64,000 bases of DNA from Paenarthrobacter sp. A20 (GTDB lineage: Bacteria > Actinomycetota > Actinomycetes > Actinomycetales > Micrococcaceae), in NCBI RefSeq assembly GCF_024168825.1, contig NZ_JALJWH010000001.1:1550001-1614000 (forward strand). Direction: 5' to 3'. The notes under the pieces are model-generated. The model saw only the letters and a list, made by a program, of their open reading frames with translations, was not told the origin of the DNA and did not search any database. Within the stretch, counting starts at the first letter, position 1. Each line of letters starts with the position of its first letter. This document shows, one piece after another, positions 48,161 through 57,221 of this stretch. The translations under genes were made by a program, and so were the position numbers.

Positions 48161-50656
48161 TTACCGGAGTTCGATGTCCAATGATTGAAATTCGTCGTCG
48201 GCGTGGCGACCCACCAGCAGGCCGAACGTGCCCCGTTCAAACTGCCAGCCGCCGTCGTAATGTGCAAATGCCTTGGCCGGAACGCGGATCTCAACGCTCT
48301 CTGTACCAGCCGGGGCGAGGTGCGTTCCTGAGTAGCCTGCGAGCCAGCGGACCGGCCTGTCCACGGCGGAATCTGCGCGTTCCAGATACACCTGGACCAC
48401 TTCGCGTCCCGTGCGGGTGCCGGTGTTCTTGACGGGAACGTGCACCACAATATCCTTCCCGGCCTGCGCTACCTGCGGGGCGTGGGCTGTGCCCAGTTCG
48501 AAGGTGGTGTAGCCGAGTCCGTAGCCGAACGGCAGGGCAGGAGCTGCGCCGCCCGCGGCTTCCTGCTTGAGCCAGGCGCGGTAGCCGATGTGGATGCCCT
48601 CGGAGTAGACCACCTTGCCGTCAACGGGCGTGGTGTTCAACACCGGGACGTCTGCCAGCGCGGCGGGCCACGTGGTGGGCAAGCGACCACCTGGTTCTTC
48701 GATGCCCAGCAGGATGGCGGCGATGGCGCTGCCGAACTCCTGGCCGCCGAACCAGCCCAGCAGGACCGCATCCACCGCGTCCAACCAAGGCATGAGCACT
48801 GGCGAGCCGGAGTTCACCACCACTACTGTGCGCGGGTTGGCTGCTGCGACGGCCTCCACCAACTTGTTCTGGTAGCCAGGCAGGTCCAGGTCCTTGCGGT
48901 CGAAGCCTTCGGACTCAATAGCCGCGTTTGTACCCACAATCACCACTGCGACGTCGGAAGACCGGGCAGCTTCCACGGCGGCATCGATTTCCGCCTGCGG
49001 GTCCGTAACCACAGTCTCCTCACCCAGCAGAATGGCCGTGAACGGGATGACCTGCTGCTTGGGCAACTGGTACTCGGCCTCGATCCGGACAGTCTGCCCG
49101 GCTGTTGTTTCGAAAGCATGGACAGTCTTGGGCGGATCGAACAGCGCGGCGCCGAGGACGTCCGTATAGTCCTCAAGCTCGCTGTTGAAGACTTCGGTAC
49201 CATCCAGGGCAAAGCGGATCCGGCCCACGGTACCTACGCCCAGGTGGTGGACGCCTGCTGTTTCGGCTGTCCAGTCCGCTTCCATGCGGATGGAGGCGGC
49301 GCCGTCGGGAATGCCTACTCCGAACCAGATCAGGTGCGAGGCCAGGCGGTCTTCGCCGGAGATCTCCGTGCCGTCTTCCGCCAGGAAAGTCACCCGGATT
49401 CCGGGCACGTTGGAGACAGGGTTGTGCAGTGAGGTCCGGGGGAAAGCCTGGATGCCCTCGGCAACCTTGGCGCCGCGCGCGTAGGTGACCTTGACGTCGT
49501 CGGGCAACGCTTTCCGCAGCCCCTCCCGCGGCGAGACGGTGTACTTGGGCATCACGGTGGCGCTGCCGCCGCCCTGGGTGCGCGCTTCGTCCGCGTTGTG
49601 GCCGATCACGGCAACACTGCCGAGCGCCTTGGCGTCCAGCGGCAACAGGCCCTTGTTGCGGACCAGCACGGCGCCGCGGACGGCAACTTCACGCGCGACG
49701 GCGGCCCCTTCCAGTTCCGTGGGGAGCTGGGTGACTGCGGGAGTGAAACCTTCGAGGGATCCCACCCGGGCGGCGAGGCGGAGGATGCGGGTGACCTTTT
49801 CCAGGATGGCGTCCCGGCTGACCCGGCCATCGTTGACGGCCGCCAGCAGCTTGGGGCCCCAGTGGCCTACTGGACCGGGCATTTCGAGGTCCTGGTGGGC
49901 GTTGGCGGCGTCGATGGAGCGCACGCCGGTCCAGTCGGAGACTACGACGCCGTCGAAGCCCCATTCGGTGGACAGCGGGGTTTCAAGGAGTGTGTTCTCG
50001 CTGGCGGTGGTGCCGTTGATGGAGTTGTAGGAGCTCATGACCAGCCAGGCGCGGGCCTCGGTGATGGCGTCCTCGAACGCGGCCAGGTAGAGCTCTCGGA
50101 GCGGGCGTTCGTCCACCACGGAGTCGGCAGTGAAACGCTCGGTTTCGGCCTCGTTGGCCAGGTAGTGCTTGGGCGTTGCGCCGACTCCCATGGACTGGAC
50201 GCCGGCAACGTAACCGGCGGCCATGGTGGCGGTGAGATGCGGGTCCTCGCTCATGCACTCGAAGTGGCGGCCGCCCAGGGGCGAGCGGTGCAGGTTGATG
50301 GTGGGGCCAAGGACCGCGTGGACGCCCTTGCGGCGCGCCTCCTGGCCCAGCACCTGTCCGTAGCGGCGGGCCGTCTCAACGCTCCAGGTTGCTGACAAAG
50401 CGGACGACGACGGCAAGGAGACTGAGTCGTGGCGCTCATCAAAGTCTTCGCCGCGGACACCTGCCGGCCCGTCCGACATGACCACGCGGGACAGTCCGAT
50501 CTCCGGGATGGCGTGGGTGGACCAGACGTCCGCGCCGGTCAGAAGTTGAACCTGCTGCTCAAGAGTGAGGCTTCGGGCGAGTTCGCTGATCTTCGCCTCC
50601 GCATCCTGTGTTCCTGCCTGGGGCGCCGTGACAGCTGCCGGGAGGGTGGGGTTCAT
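48161..50656 (-). CDS. GH3 beta-glucosidase with PA14 insert
   Basis: The 831-residue family 3 glycoside hydrolase has an N-terminal barrel with the substrate-binding GPTINLHRSPLGGRHFE and KHYLANEAE, and the nucleophile Asp in GVVVSDWTGV. The second GH3 domain is split by a PA14-like beta domain (about 415-550). A C-terminal Fn3-like domain ends the protein. There is no signal peptide, so it acts in the cytoplasm on imported beta-glycosides. It starts directly after the MFS stop (TAAATG), so it is co-transcribed with the transporter and under the same TetR control. Confidence 0.93.
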   Translation of the reverse strand: MNPTLPAAVTAPQAGTQDAEAKISELARSLTLEQQVQLLTGADVWSTHAIPEIGLSRVVMSDGPAGVRGEDFDERHDSVSLPSSSALSATWSVETARRYGQVLGQEARRKGVHAVLGPTINLHRSPLGGRHFECMSEDPHLTATMAAGYVAGVQSMGVGATPKHYLANEAETERFTADSVVDERPLRELYLAAFEDAITEARAWLVMSSYNSINGTTASENTLLETPLSTEWGFDGVVVSDWTGVRSIDAANAHQDLEMPGPVGHWGPKLLAAVNDGRVSRDAILEKVTRILRLAARVGSLEGFTPAVTQLPTELEGAAVAREVAVRGAVLVRNKGLLPLDAKALGSVAVIGHNADEARTQGGGSATVMPKYTVSPREGLRKALPDDVKVTYARGAKVAEGIQAFPRTSLHNPVSNVPGIRVTFLAEDGTEISGEDRLASHLIWFGVGIPDGAASIRMEADWTAETAGVHHLGVGTVGRIRFALDGTEVFNSELEDYTDVLGAALFDPPKTVHAFETTAGQTVRIEAEYQLPKQQVIPFTAILLGEETVVTDPQAEIDAAVEAARSSDVAVVIVGTNAAIESEGFDRKDLDLPGYQNKLVEAVAAANPRTVVVVNSGSPVLMPWLDAVDAVLLGWFGGQEFGSAIAAILLGIEEPGGRLPTTWPAALADVPVLNTTPVDGKVVYSEGIHIGYRAWLKQEAAGGAAPALPFGYGLGYTTFELGTAHAPQVAQAGKDIVVHVPVKNTGTRTGREVVQVYLERADSAVDRPVRWLAGYSGTHLAPAGTESVEIRVPAKAFAHYDGGWQFERGTFGLLVGRHADDEFQSLDIELR

Positions 50657-51937
50657 TTACTTGACTCCTTTGATACGGGTGACGAGGAGGGCGCCGATGA
50701 TGCCGACTGTTGCACCACCGAGGAACAATGCGGGGTAGCCGCCAAAAGCGATCACCGGGAAGGCAATGGCGGGAACCAGGGACTGGGGAAGGGCCTGTGC
50801 GATGTTGAAGACACCAAAGGTCTTGGCATTCTCCGACTGGTTCTTGGGCAGCAGGTCAGTGATGAGGGCGACGTCCACGGCGCTGAAGATGCCGAGGCCC
50901 AGCCCGAGGATGCCTTGGCCAACCAGGACCTGGCCGGTGCCTGTGCTGGTGGCGATGACCACCAGGCCCGCCATCATGATCAGCGCGGACATGATCACCA
51001 TGCTCTTGCGCTTGCCGATGCGGTCGCTGATCCAGCCGCCGGCGAGGCTGGTGATGACGGTTCCTGCCGAGCTCACCAGCGTTGCCTGGAACACCAGGCT
51101 GGTGACCTGCGTTTCGGCCACGTGGAGGTGGTCCGTAAAGAAGTATGGAAGGTAGAGCAAGCCCGCGCAGTAGCCCACATAGACCAAGAACTTGGTGACC
51201 CAAGCCCACCCCAGGCCGGGGTGATCTTTGGGGTTGAAGTAGAAGGAACCGAGAATCTCCTTGATGTTCAGCGGTGCCGGCTTCTCGGTGAGGACGCGGT
51301 CCTTGAACGTGAAGGCAAAGGCGATGGCAACTGCCGTGCCCACGATCCCGGGCACCACAGCCATCTGCAAGGCGTTATCGAACATCTGGGCGAAGAAGGC
51401 CGCGGACACAAGTCCAATGGGAAGTGTCATGCCGATAAGGCCTGAGAGGCGTCCGCGCTCCGCTGGGCCCGCTTGGTCGGGAAGGGTTGCGACCAGGGCC
51501 GCGAGAGCCGCATTGAAGCCCAGCTGTGCTACAACCCAGGCCAGGAGGACGGTTCCGACCTCCGTGGCCGAACCCAGCAGGAGGAGCGCCGCCAGGCCTA
51601 TCAGTGAGCCTCCAACGATCCAGGGTTTCCGCATGCCGAACCGGGATGTGGTGCGGTCGCTGAGGCGTCCGAAGAATGGGTTGGCGAGCAACGCGACAGC
51701 TGCCCCGACTCCTGCCACAAGACTGAGTGCTCCGGCGCGCGTATCCGGGGTGGTGATCTCCGAAACCTTGATGGCGAGGACCACCAGTGCTGGTGCAATA
51801 ACGGCCATCCAGAGACCGGCGCTCGCGATGGGCATGCCGATGACGTAGGCGCGGGACGCGGTTTGGTGCTGGGTGCTTCCGGTGCCCGGGGCGGCGGTTG
51901 CTGCGCCTGCCATCTGCTGATCGATATTGAGGGCCAC
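50657..51937 (-). CDS. MFS transporter, probable glycoside importer
   Basis: The 426-residue, 12-segment MFS protein is of the GPH/sugar-like type. It starts at GTG with AGGAGG 5 bases upstream. Loop 2-3 is NPFFGRLSDRTTSRFGMRKP, typical of the glycoside-pentoside-hexuronide branch. It feeds the cytoplasmic GH3 enzyme encoded directly downstream. It is divergent from the TetR gene with two matching operators in between. Confidence 0.9.
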   Translation of the reverse strand: MALNIDQQMAGAATAAPGTGSTQHQTASRAYVIGMPIASAGLWMAVIAPALVVLAIKVSEITTPDTRAGALSLVAGVGAAVALLANPFFGRLSDRTTSRFGMRKPWIVGGSLIGLAALLLLGSATEVGTVLLAWVVAQLGFNAALAALVATLPDQAGPAERGRLSGLIGMTLPIGLVSAAFFAQMFDNALQMAVVPGIVGTAVAIAFAFTFKDRVLTEKPAPLNIKEILGSFYFNPKDHPGLGWAWVTKFLVYVGYCAGLLYLPYFFTDHLHVAETQVTSLVFQATLVSSAGTVITSLAGGWISDRIGKRKSMVIMSALIMMAGLVVIATSTGTGQVLVGQGILGLGLGIFSAVDVALITDLLPKNQSENAKTFGVFNIAQALPQSLVPAIAFPVIAFGGYPALFLGGATVGIIGALLVTRIKGVK

Positions 51938-51996
51938 ATTGCCTCCTGATGAACGGGTGGCCCACCGTTGGGCCGCTGCAATGACTTTAGCTTCAA

Positions 51997-52020
51997 AAAT
52001 CTAGTGTGACTAGGTTTTCA
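51997..52020. promoter_or_regulatory. TetR operator candidate 1
   Basis: AAATCTAGTGTGACTAGGTT, continuing TTCA, is an imperfect palindrome with core CTAGT-GTG-ACTAG. Site 2 (52027-52050) has the same layout 30 bp further on. It lies between the MFS and TetR genes. Confidence 0.6.
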
Positions 52021-52026
52021 GGAAAA

Positions 52027-52050
52027 AAGTCGAGTGATACTCGATTTTCA
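52027..52050. promoter_or_regulatory. TetR operator candidate 2
   Basis: The core TCGAGT-GAT-ACTCGA is a perfect 6-3-6 palindrome, followed by TTTTCA as in site 1. Starts of sites 1 and 2 are 30 bp apart, about three helical turns. It ends 22 bp before the TetR start. Confidence 0.65.
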
Positions 52051-52072
52051 CGCTATGAAATAGACTGAACGG

Positions 52073-52669
52073 ATGTCAACGTCCAGGGCCCGGGGCCAGT
52101 ACGCCAAGGGTGCGGAACGCCGAGAACAGATCATCCAGACAGCAACGGACGTCTTTGCCACCGAGGGGTTTGAGGGAACTGCGCTCAAGCGCGTCGCCGA
52201 ACTCGTGGGCGTCAAGGAAGCCACCCTCTTCCACTACTTCAAGGGCAAGCAGGAACTCCTCACCGCAGTCCTCGCCGAACGGGACCGGCGCTCAATCGCC
52301 GTGAGTGGCCAGGCAGATGTGGGGCTGAACCTGATGCCGCCCATCGCGGAAAGGAACGAGCGCGAGCCTGGATTGACCACTCTTTACGCAGTGGCGTCGG
52401 CAACCGCAAATGATCCCGGGCACGACTCCCACAGCTACTTCAAAGAGCGCTACGAGACAGTGGTCCGGGATATCGCCGCTGACATCGAACGGCGTCAGGC
52501 ATCCGGGGAAGTCCGGACAGACGTCGACGCCGTCATGCTGGCACGTCTGACAGTGGCCGCTTTCGACGGCTTGCAACTGCAGTGGCTCTACGACAAATCC
52601 GTTGACATGGCGGACGGCCTCCGGCAGCTCATTGACGTCCTGCTGGCACCGCCCCACCCAACTGAGTAA
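52073..52669 (+). CDS. TetR family regulator
   Basis: The 198-residue protein has a TetR helix-turn-helix in residues 18-64: REQIIQTATDVFATEGFEGT, then LKRVAELVGVKEATLFHYFKGKQELL. The C-terminal ligand domain is not recognisable. It is divergent from the MFS-GH3 operon and preceded by the two similar palindromes, so repression of that operon and itself is likely; a glycoside or aglycone may be the inducer. Confidence 0.92.
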   Translation: MSTSRARGQYAKGAERREQIIQTATDVFATEGFEGTALKRVAELVGVKEATLFHYFKGKQELLTAVLAERDRRSIAVSGQADVGLNLMPPIAERNEREPGLTTLYAVASATANDPGHDSHSYFKERYETVVRDIAADIERRQASGEVRTDVDAVMLARLTVAAFDGLQLQWLYDKSVDMADGLRQLIDVLLAPPHPTE

Positions 52670-52670
52670 C

Positions 52671-52708
52671 AGATAACGCCGTTCTGAAGGTTCAGAACGG
52701 CGTTATCT
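52671..52708. terminator. Bidirectional terminator between tetR and lysC
   Basis: AGATAACGCCGTTCTGAA and its complement form a near-perfect stem spanning 52671-52708 with GG at the centre, between convergent genes. Confidence 0.88.
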
Positions 52709-52738
52709 GCCTTACTTTGGGGCGTTGCCCGCGGCTGG

Positions 52739-54085
52739 CTAGCGGCCGGTGCCGCCGTAGACGGTTGCCTCAGCGTCGCCGTCGAGCTCGAACGCGTTGT
52801 GGATGGCGCGGACGGCGTCATCCAGCTTGTCAGCGCTGGTCACCACGGAGATGCGGATTTCCGAGGTGGAGATCATGTCGATGTTGATCCCGGCGTCGGA
52901 GAGGGCCTTGAAGAACGTGGCCGAAACACCCGGGTGCGAACGCATGCCCGCGCCGATCAGGGAAAGCTTCCCGACATGCTCGTTGTATTCGATGCTCTCG
53001 AAGCCGATCTGGCCCTCAGCGGCGCGCAGGGCTGCCAAGGCGTCGGCGCCCTCAACGATGGGCAGGGTGAACGAGATGTCCGTGCGGCCCGTGCCGTGGG
53101 TGGAGACGTTCTGGACAATCATGTCGATGTTCGAGTGGGCATCGGCGATCACCTGGAAAATCGCAGCAGCCTTGCCGGGGATGTCCGGGACGCCTACTAC
53201 GGTGACCTTGGCTTCGGACCGGTCGTGTGCAACGCCGGAGATGATTGGCTGCTCCAAGGCAACTCCCTCTTGAATGTTGAACTTTTCGTCGGCGCCGGGG
53301 ATAACCCAGGTGCCTTCGTGCTGGCTGAATGAGGAACGGACGTGCAGCGGCACACCGAAGCGGCGGGCGTACTCCACGCAACGCAGGTGCAGGATCTTGG
53401 CTCCCGAGGCGGCCAGTTCCAGCATTTCTTCGCTGGAGATACGGTCGATCTTCTGGGCGGACGTGACCACGCGGGGGTCTGCAGTGTAAATGCCGTCCAC
53501 GTCCGTGTAGATCTCGCAGACGTCTGCTTCCAGTGCTGCGGCGAGGGCAACGGCCGTAGTGTCCGAGCCGCCGCGGCCAAGGGTGGTGATTTCGTTCGTG
53601 ATCCGGCTCATGCCTTGGAAGCCGGCCACGATCGCGATGTGCCCCTTGTCCAGCGCGGTGCGGATGCGGTGGGGGTCCACGTCGATAATCCGCGCCTTGC
53701 CGTGGATGCCGTCGGTAATCATGCCTGCCTGGGAACCCGTGAAGGACTGTGCAGAGGCACCGAACTTGTTGATGGCCATGGCAAGCAGGGCCATGGAAAT
53801 TCGTTCGCCGGCGGACAACAACATGTCCATTTCGCGGGCGGGAGCGGAGTCAGTGACCTGCCCCGCAAGGTCCAGGAGTTCGTCGGTGGTGTCACCCATT
53901 GCGGAAACAACAACCACAACCTCGTTGCCGGCCTTCTGCGCATCCACGACACGCTGTGCGACCCGCTTGATGCCATCGGCATCGGCAACCGAGGAACCGC
54001 CGAACTTCTGAACGATCAGCTGCTTGGTAATGGCAGCCTCGTTGGAGAGCTCTTCGATCTTCACTTCGGTAGTGGGCATAGTCAT
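52739..54085 (-). CDS. lysC: Aspartate kinase
   Basis: The 448-residue protein phosphorylates aspartate in lysine, threonine and methionine synthesis. [19 protein letters not shown] starts the kinase domain, [16 protein letters not shown] and the [13 protein letters not shown] block follow, and two ACT domains lie at about 290-440 (ITLP-type feedback sites: [28 protein letters not shown]). In coryneform relatives an internal start yields a separate beta subunit; I did not find a clear ribosome-binding site for one. The C-terminal residues after about 430 are species-specific. No asd gene is next to it. Confidence 0.95.
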   Translation of the reverse strand: MTMPTTEVKIEELSNEAAITKQLIVQKFGGSSVADADGIKRVAQRVVDAQKAGNEVVVVVSAMGDTTDELLDLAGQVTDSAPAREMDMLLSAGERISMALLAMAINKFGASAQSFTGSQAGMITDGIHGKARIIDVDPHRIRTALDKGHIAIVAGFQGMSRITNEITTLGRGGSDTTAVALAAALEADVCEIYTDVDGIYTADPRVVTSAQKIDRISSEEMLELAASGAKILHLRCVEYARRFGVPLHVRSSFSQHEGTWVIPGADEKFNIQEGVALEQPIISGVAHDRSEAKVTVVGVPDIPGKAAAIFQVIADAHSNIDMIVQNVSTHGTGRTDISFTLPIVEGADALAALRAAEGQIGFESIEYNEHVGKLSLIGAGMRSHPGVSATFFKALSDAGINIDMISTSEIRISVVTSADKLDDAVRAIHNAFELDGDAEATVYGGTGR

Positions 54086-54229
54086 GCGCGCACCCTCACT
54101 GCATCAATAGGGTTCGAACGCGGCATGCCAATTTCAAATTTGAGCACGCCAGCGTAGCTTATTTGCCCAGTTTATCGCCGCGTGCATGGCTGATAGGAAT
54201 TGTGACCATATAGCGGCCGCCTGCGTTGG

Positions 54230-54757
54230 CTACCACCCGGACGTGCCTGGACCACCCTTGAACGGGCCTACGATCTGCTGGGTGATCCAGCCGCCGTAGA
54301 AGCTACCGTCCTGGAAGGTCACCTGCTCGCCGTTCACCTCACAGGAATCCATATGCTCCGGGTAGAGGGCCACCCGGCTGCTGAGGGCCTCGAAACCCCT
54401 GGCTGGCCTCGGGTAGGTCCACCCGCCACGGGAAACTATCCTTCCGCCGGCAACGACGTCGAAATAGTATGCCTCTCCTTTGAACTCGCAGAAGCTGGTG
54501 CCTTCCCGGGGAATGAGGACACCCGGGGGAAAGGCATCCAACGGCAGGTAGTAGACCGGTGGATGGCTGGTTTCCAAAACCCTCACGGAATCGGTGGAGT
54601 CCGCAATCACCTGGCCGCCAAGCCGAACCACGATCCGTTCCGGGCGTGGTTCAACCTTGGGCGGCCGTGGGTAATCCCACACCGATTCCTGGCCTGGCTT
54701 GGGCTTGATGGGCTTGGGACGACGGAAGGACTCGGGAAAGCCGGGAACACGGACCAT
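54230..54757 (-). CDS. DUF427 domain protein
   Basis: The 175-residue protein is a beta-rich DUF427 (NTP_transf_9) domain: ERIVVRLGGQVIADSTDSVR, TSHPPVYYLPLDAFP, FCEFKGEAYYFDV and WTYPRPARGFEAL. The family is common in actinobacteria and fungi with no assigned reaction. The ATG at 54757 is preferred because the longer form would overlap the divergent gene. The N-terminus is Pro/Lys-rich. Confidence 0.88.
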   Translation of the reverse strand: MVRVPGFPESFRRPKPIKPKPGQESVWDYPRPPKVEPRPERIVVRLGGQVIADSTDSVRVLETSHPPVYYLPLDAFPPGVLIPREGTSFCEFKGEAYYFDVVAGGRIVSRGGWTYPRPARGFEALSSRVALYPEHMDSCEVNGEQVTFQDGSFYGGWITQQIVGPFKGGPGTSGW

Positions 54758-54872
54758 GCACCCATGCTGCCACCTCCCGCTGGGTCCAGACTGTGAACGT
54801 AGAAGCGGGCGGCACGTATTGCTCCCGGGCCTGCCCGGCGTACCATCCAATTCATGAGGAGTGCGAGAGGCG

Positions 54873-55967
54873 ATGGCCGGCGTCCCTGACCATCCGGGCA
54901 GTTCGGGTCCGGGATGGAATGAGCCCGAGTATGAGGTCATCGGTGGCGGGATGATCGATGATCAGCGGCGGGTTCCCGATGCTCCGCGGACTGGGCCGGA
55001 TTCGTCTGCCCGTACCCGTGCGGTGTTCACAAATGCTGTTGCCCAGGCATGGCAGATCGCCCGCCAATCCCTCGCTTCGTGGTGGTTCTGGGTTGCCAGC
55101 GCGGCCGGGGTGGCACTCTCATGGGGGATGGCCGTCGGCTTCGTCAGCTGGGGAGAATCCAACGGGTGGTTCCAAAGTACGGTGGCCGGCGCCGTCTTGT
55201 TGATCATGGCCGCTTTCCTGGCGTTGATGGCCGCCATATTGGGAACCGGCTGGGGCTTCCGCCATGCGGGCGGAAGCGTTCTGGAATTGCTGCTGGCAGG
55301 AGCCATGAGGGGTGTGGCCCTGGCCGTGCCGGTGTGCGTTGCTTTGCTCGTGGTGGGCATCAGCGTCGGCGGTCCGATCGCGCTGGTCGGTGCCGCCGTC
55401 GTCGTGATTGTCCTGGAAGCAGCCCTGTTCGGGCTGATCGGTTCTGGTTCGCGGGCGTTGTTCGCAAGCGTGGCGCCCGGCATGGCGTTGGCTGTGGTGT
55501 TGGTGGCGTTCCTTTGCGTTGGAAACGTTGCGGTCACCCTCATGCTGCTTCCTGCAACCACCGCCATGGATCAGGCTTCCGTGCCTGTAAACGTGGAGCG
55601 GGACGACTCAGGCAGAGTCGTCTCCTACCAGTGCGTGGGCGATCTCCGCCCGGTGGAAGTGGCGCACACGGATCGGGTGGCCTGGGTGGCAGCGTCCAAC
55701 CCCGCTTTGCTGTTGGGCAGCGTCGGAGCCGGCTTCGTGGCCACAGACAATGAGATCGGGTGGGTATTGTCCGGACTTCAGTGGGCTGTCGACGGGCCCT
55801 CACGCGAGGTCCCATGCCTCGGCGGGGAATCAAGCGCGGGACTCGCTCCTTCGGTGCCCGTATTCCTGACCGGTCTCGCGCTCCAGGCCTTGGCGGCCGC
55901 AGTGGTCCTGGCGCCGGGTCGCTGGCTGATGGCGCGACGGCAGAATGCTAGTTCGGGTTCCGGCTAG
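54873..55967 (+). CDS. Polytopic membrane protein, unknown
   Basis: The 364-residue protein has about six hydrophobic segments (residues 67-215 carry five, plus one near the C-terminus) and a soluble extracytoplasmic loop (about 235-315) with two cysteines (SYQCVGDL and VPCLGGES) that may form a disulfide. The overall layout is like an ABC-2-type permease without an ATPase partner, but I cannot assign it. A GTG at 54861 is an alternative start. The end overlaps the convergent gene by 20 bases. Confidence 0.7.
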   Translation: MAGVPDHPGSSGPGWNEPEYEVIGGGMIDDQRRVPDAPRTGPDSSARTRAVFTNAVAQAWQIARQSLASWWFWVASAAGVALSWGMAVGFVSWGESNGWFQSTVAGAVLLIMAAFLALMAAILGTGWGFRHAGGSVLELLLAGAMRGVALAVPVCVALLVVGISVGGPIALVGAAVVVIVLEAALFGLIGSGSRALFASVAPGMALAVVLVAFLCVGNVAVTLMLLPATTAMDQASVPVNVERDDSGRVVSYQCVGDLRPVEVAHTDRVAWVAASNPALLLGSVGAGFVATDNEIGWVLSGLQWAVDGPSREVPCLGGESSAGLAPSVPVFLTGLALQALAAAVVLAPGRWLMARRQNASSGSG

Positions 55968-56553
55968 CGTCTTGGCGCGCGTACTCCGAGATCACGACGC
56001 CCGACGCGAACGCCGTCGTGGAGACCTCCTTGAAGGCGCTGGGCTGGTAGGCGCCGGGCGCAAAGAGCGGTATGCCATCGCCAAAGAGCAGCGGGCTTCG
56101 TTTGAGCACAAGCCTATCGATCTCACCGGAGAGCACAGTGGCCAACTTGCCGCCACCACACAGCCAGATCGATTCTCCTGGCTCGGATTTCAACCGGCGT
56201 ACGACCTCCACCGGATCTTCGGAGGTCAGCGCAAGGTTCGGGTGGTCTCCCGGGATGTCAGCCTCGGACCGGGTCCGGGAAAAGACCACCTGCCGCAGAT
56301 GCTGATACGGGCTGGTCATGCCAAAAGGCAGGCCTACCGCGTAGGTGTTCCAACCCATCAATACGGTGTCGAACATCGTCCCGCTGCGCTCGATGCCCAT
56401 GGCGTCGGCAATCGCCGTAGGTATGGCATCAGAGAAACGTTCATTTTGTGCGTCCATATGGTCGCCCTCAACCGGAAATGCGTCGAACTCGCCTCCGGGA
56501 CCGGCAATGTATCCATCCAGGCTGACGGCAACGTAGAACACAAGCTCTCGCAC
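55948..56553 (-). CDS. RibD C-terminal/dihydrofolate reductase-like protein
   Basis: The 201-residue protein has the DHFR-like opening FYVAVSLDGYIAGPGGE, the TVLMGWNTYAV turn and the SIWLCGGGKLATVL glycine motif. This family is distinct from true FolA and is usually annotated as dihydrofolate reductase-like, with unproven activity; NADPH binding is expected. It starts at GTG. Downstream of recR and possibly in the same transcript. Confidence 0.88.
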   Translation of the reverse strand: MRELVFYVAVSLDGYIAGPGGEFDAFPVEGDHMDAQNERFSDAIPTAIADAMGIERSGTMFDTVLMGWNTYAVGLPFGMTSPYQHLRQVVFSRTRSEADIPGDHPNLALTSEDPVEVVRRLKSEPGESIWLCGGGKLATVLSGEIDRLVLKRSPLLFGDGIPLFAPGAYQPSAFKEVSTTAFASGVVISEYARQDASRNPN

Positions 56554-56588
56554 GGGACCCCCATCACGGTGTTGTTGTGATTGTGAGA

Positions 56589-57188
56589 CTAGAACAGTGC
56601 GTTGCGCCTGCCCTCGAAGGCCCTGCCGAGCGTGACCTCGTCGGCGTACTCAAGGTCCCCACCGACAGGGAGGCCTGAGGCCAGCCGCGTCACGGTGATC
56701 CCGATCGATTTGAGCATGCGCGCCAAGTACGTCGCCGTGGCCTCGCCCTCAAGGTTCGGGTCCGTGGCGATGATGATTTCCTGGATGGCGCCGTCGTTGA
56801 GGCGTGTCAGGAGTTCCCGGATCCTCAGCTGCTCGGGACCAACTCCAGCAATGGGATTGATGGCCCCGCCCAGCACGTGATAGCGCCCGCGGAAGGACCG
56901 CGTACGCTCAACGGCCAGAACGTCCTTGGACTCCTCAACCACGCAGATCACCGACGGATCACGGCGCGGGTCGCGGCAGATATTGCACGTTTCCTGCTCG
57001 GTCACGTTGAAGCAGACACTGCAGAACTTCACGCGTTCCTTGACCGTGGTGATGGCCGTGACGAGGCGCTTCATATCCTCGGGATCGGCCTCAAGGATAT
57101 GGAATGCCAGGCGCTGCGCCGATTTCGGGCCCACACCGGGAAGCCGGCCGAGCTCATCAATCAGCTCTTGAACTGCACCTTCGTACAC
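56589..57188 (-). CDS. recR: Recombination mediator RecR
   Basis: The 199-residue protein has the helix-hairpin-helix [20 protein letters not shown], a four-cysteine zinc finger ([16 protein letters not shown]), a Toprim domain ([15 protein letters not shown]... and [13 protein letters not shown]) and the C-terminal [20 protein letters not shown]. RecR works with RecF/RecO to load RecA at gaps. It starts at GTG and lies 33 bp after dnaX, the standard bacterial order. Confidence 0.97.
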   Translation of the reverse strand: MYEGAVQELIDELGRLPGVGPKSAQRLAFHILEADPEDMKRLVTAITTVKERVKFCSVCFNVTEQETCNICRDPRRDPSVICVVEESKDVLAVERTRSFRGRYHVLGGAINPIAGVGPEQLRIRELLTRLNDGAIQEIIIATDPNLEGEATATYLARMLKSIGITVTRLASGLPVGGDLEYADEVTLGRAFEGRRNALF

Positions 57189-57221
57189 AATGTCCTCATT
57201 TGTTTGAAATCAATGCTGGAG

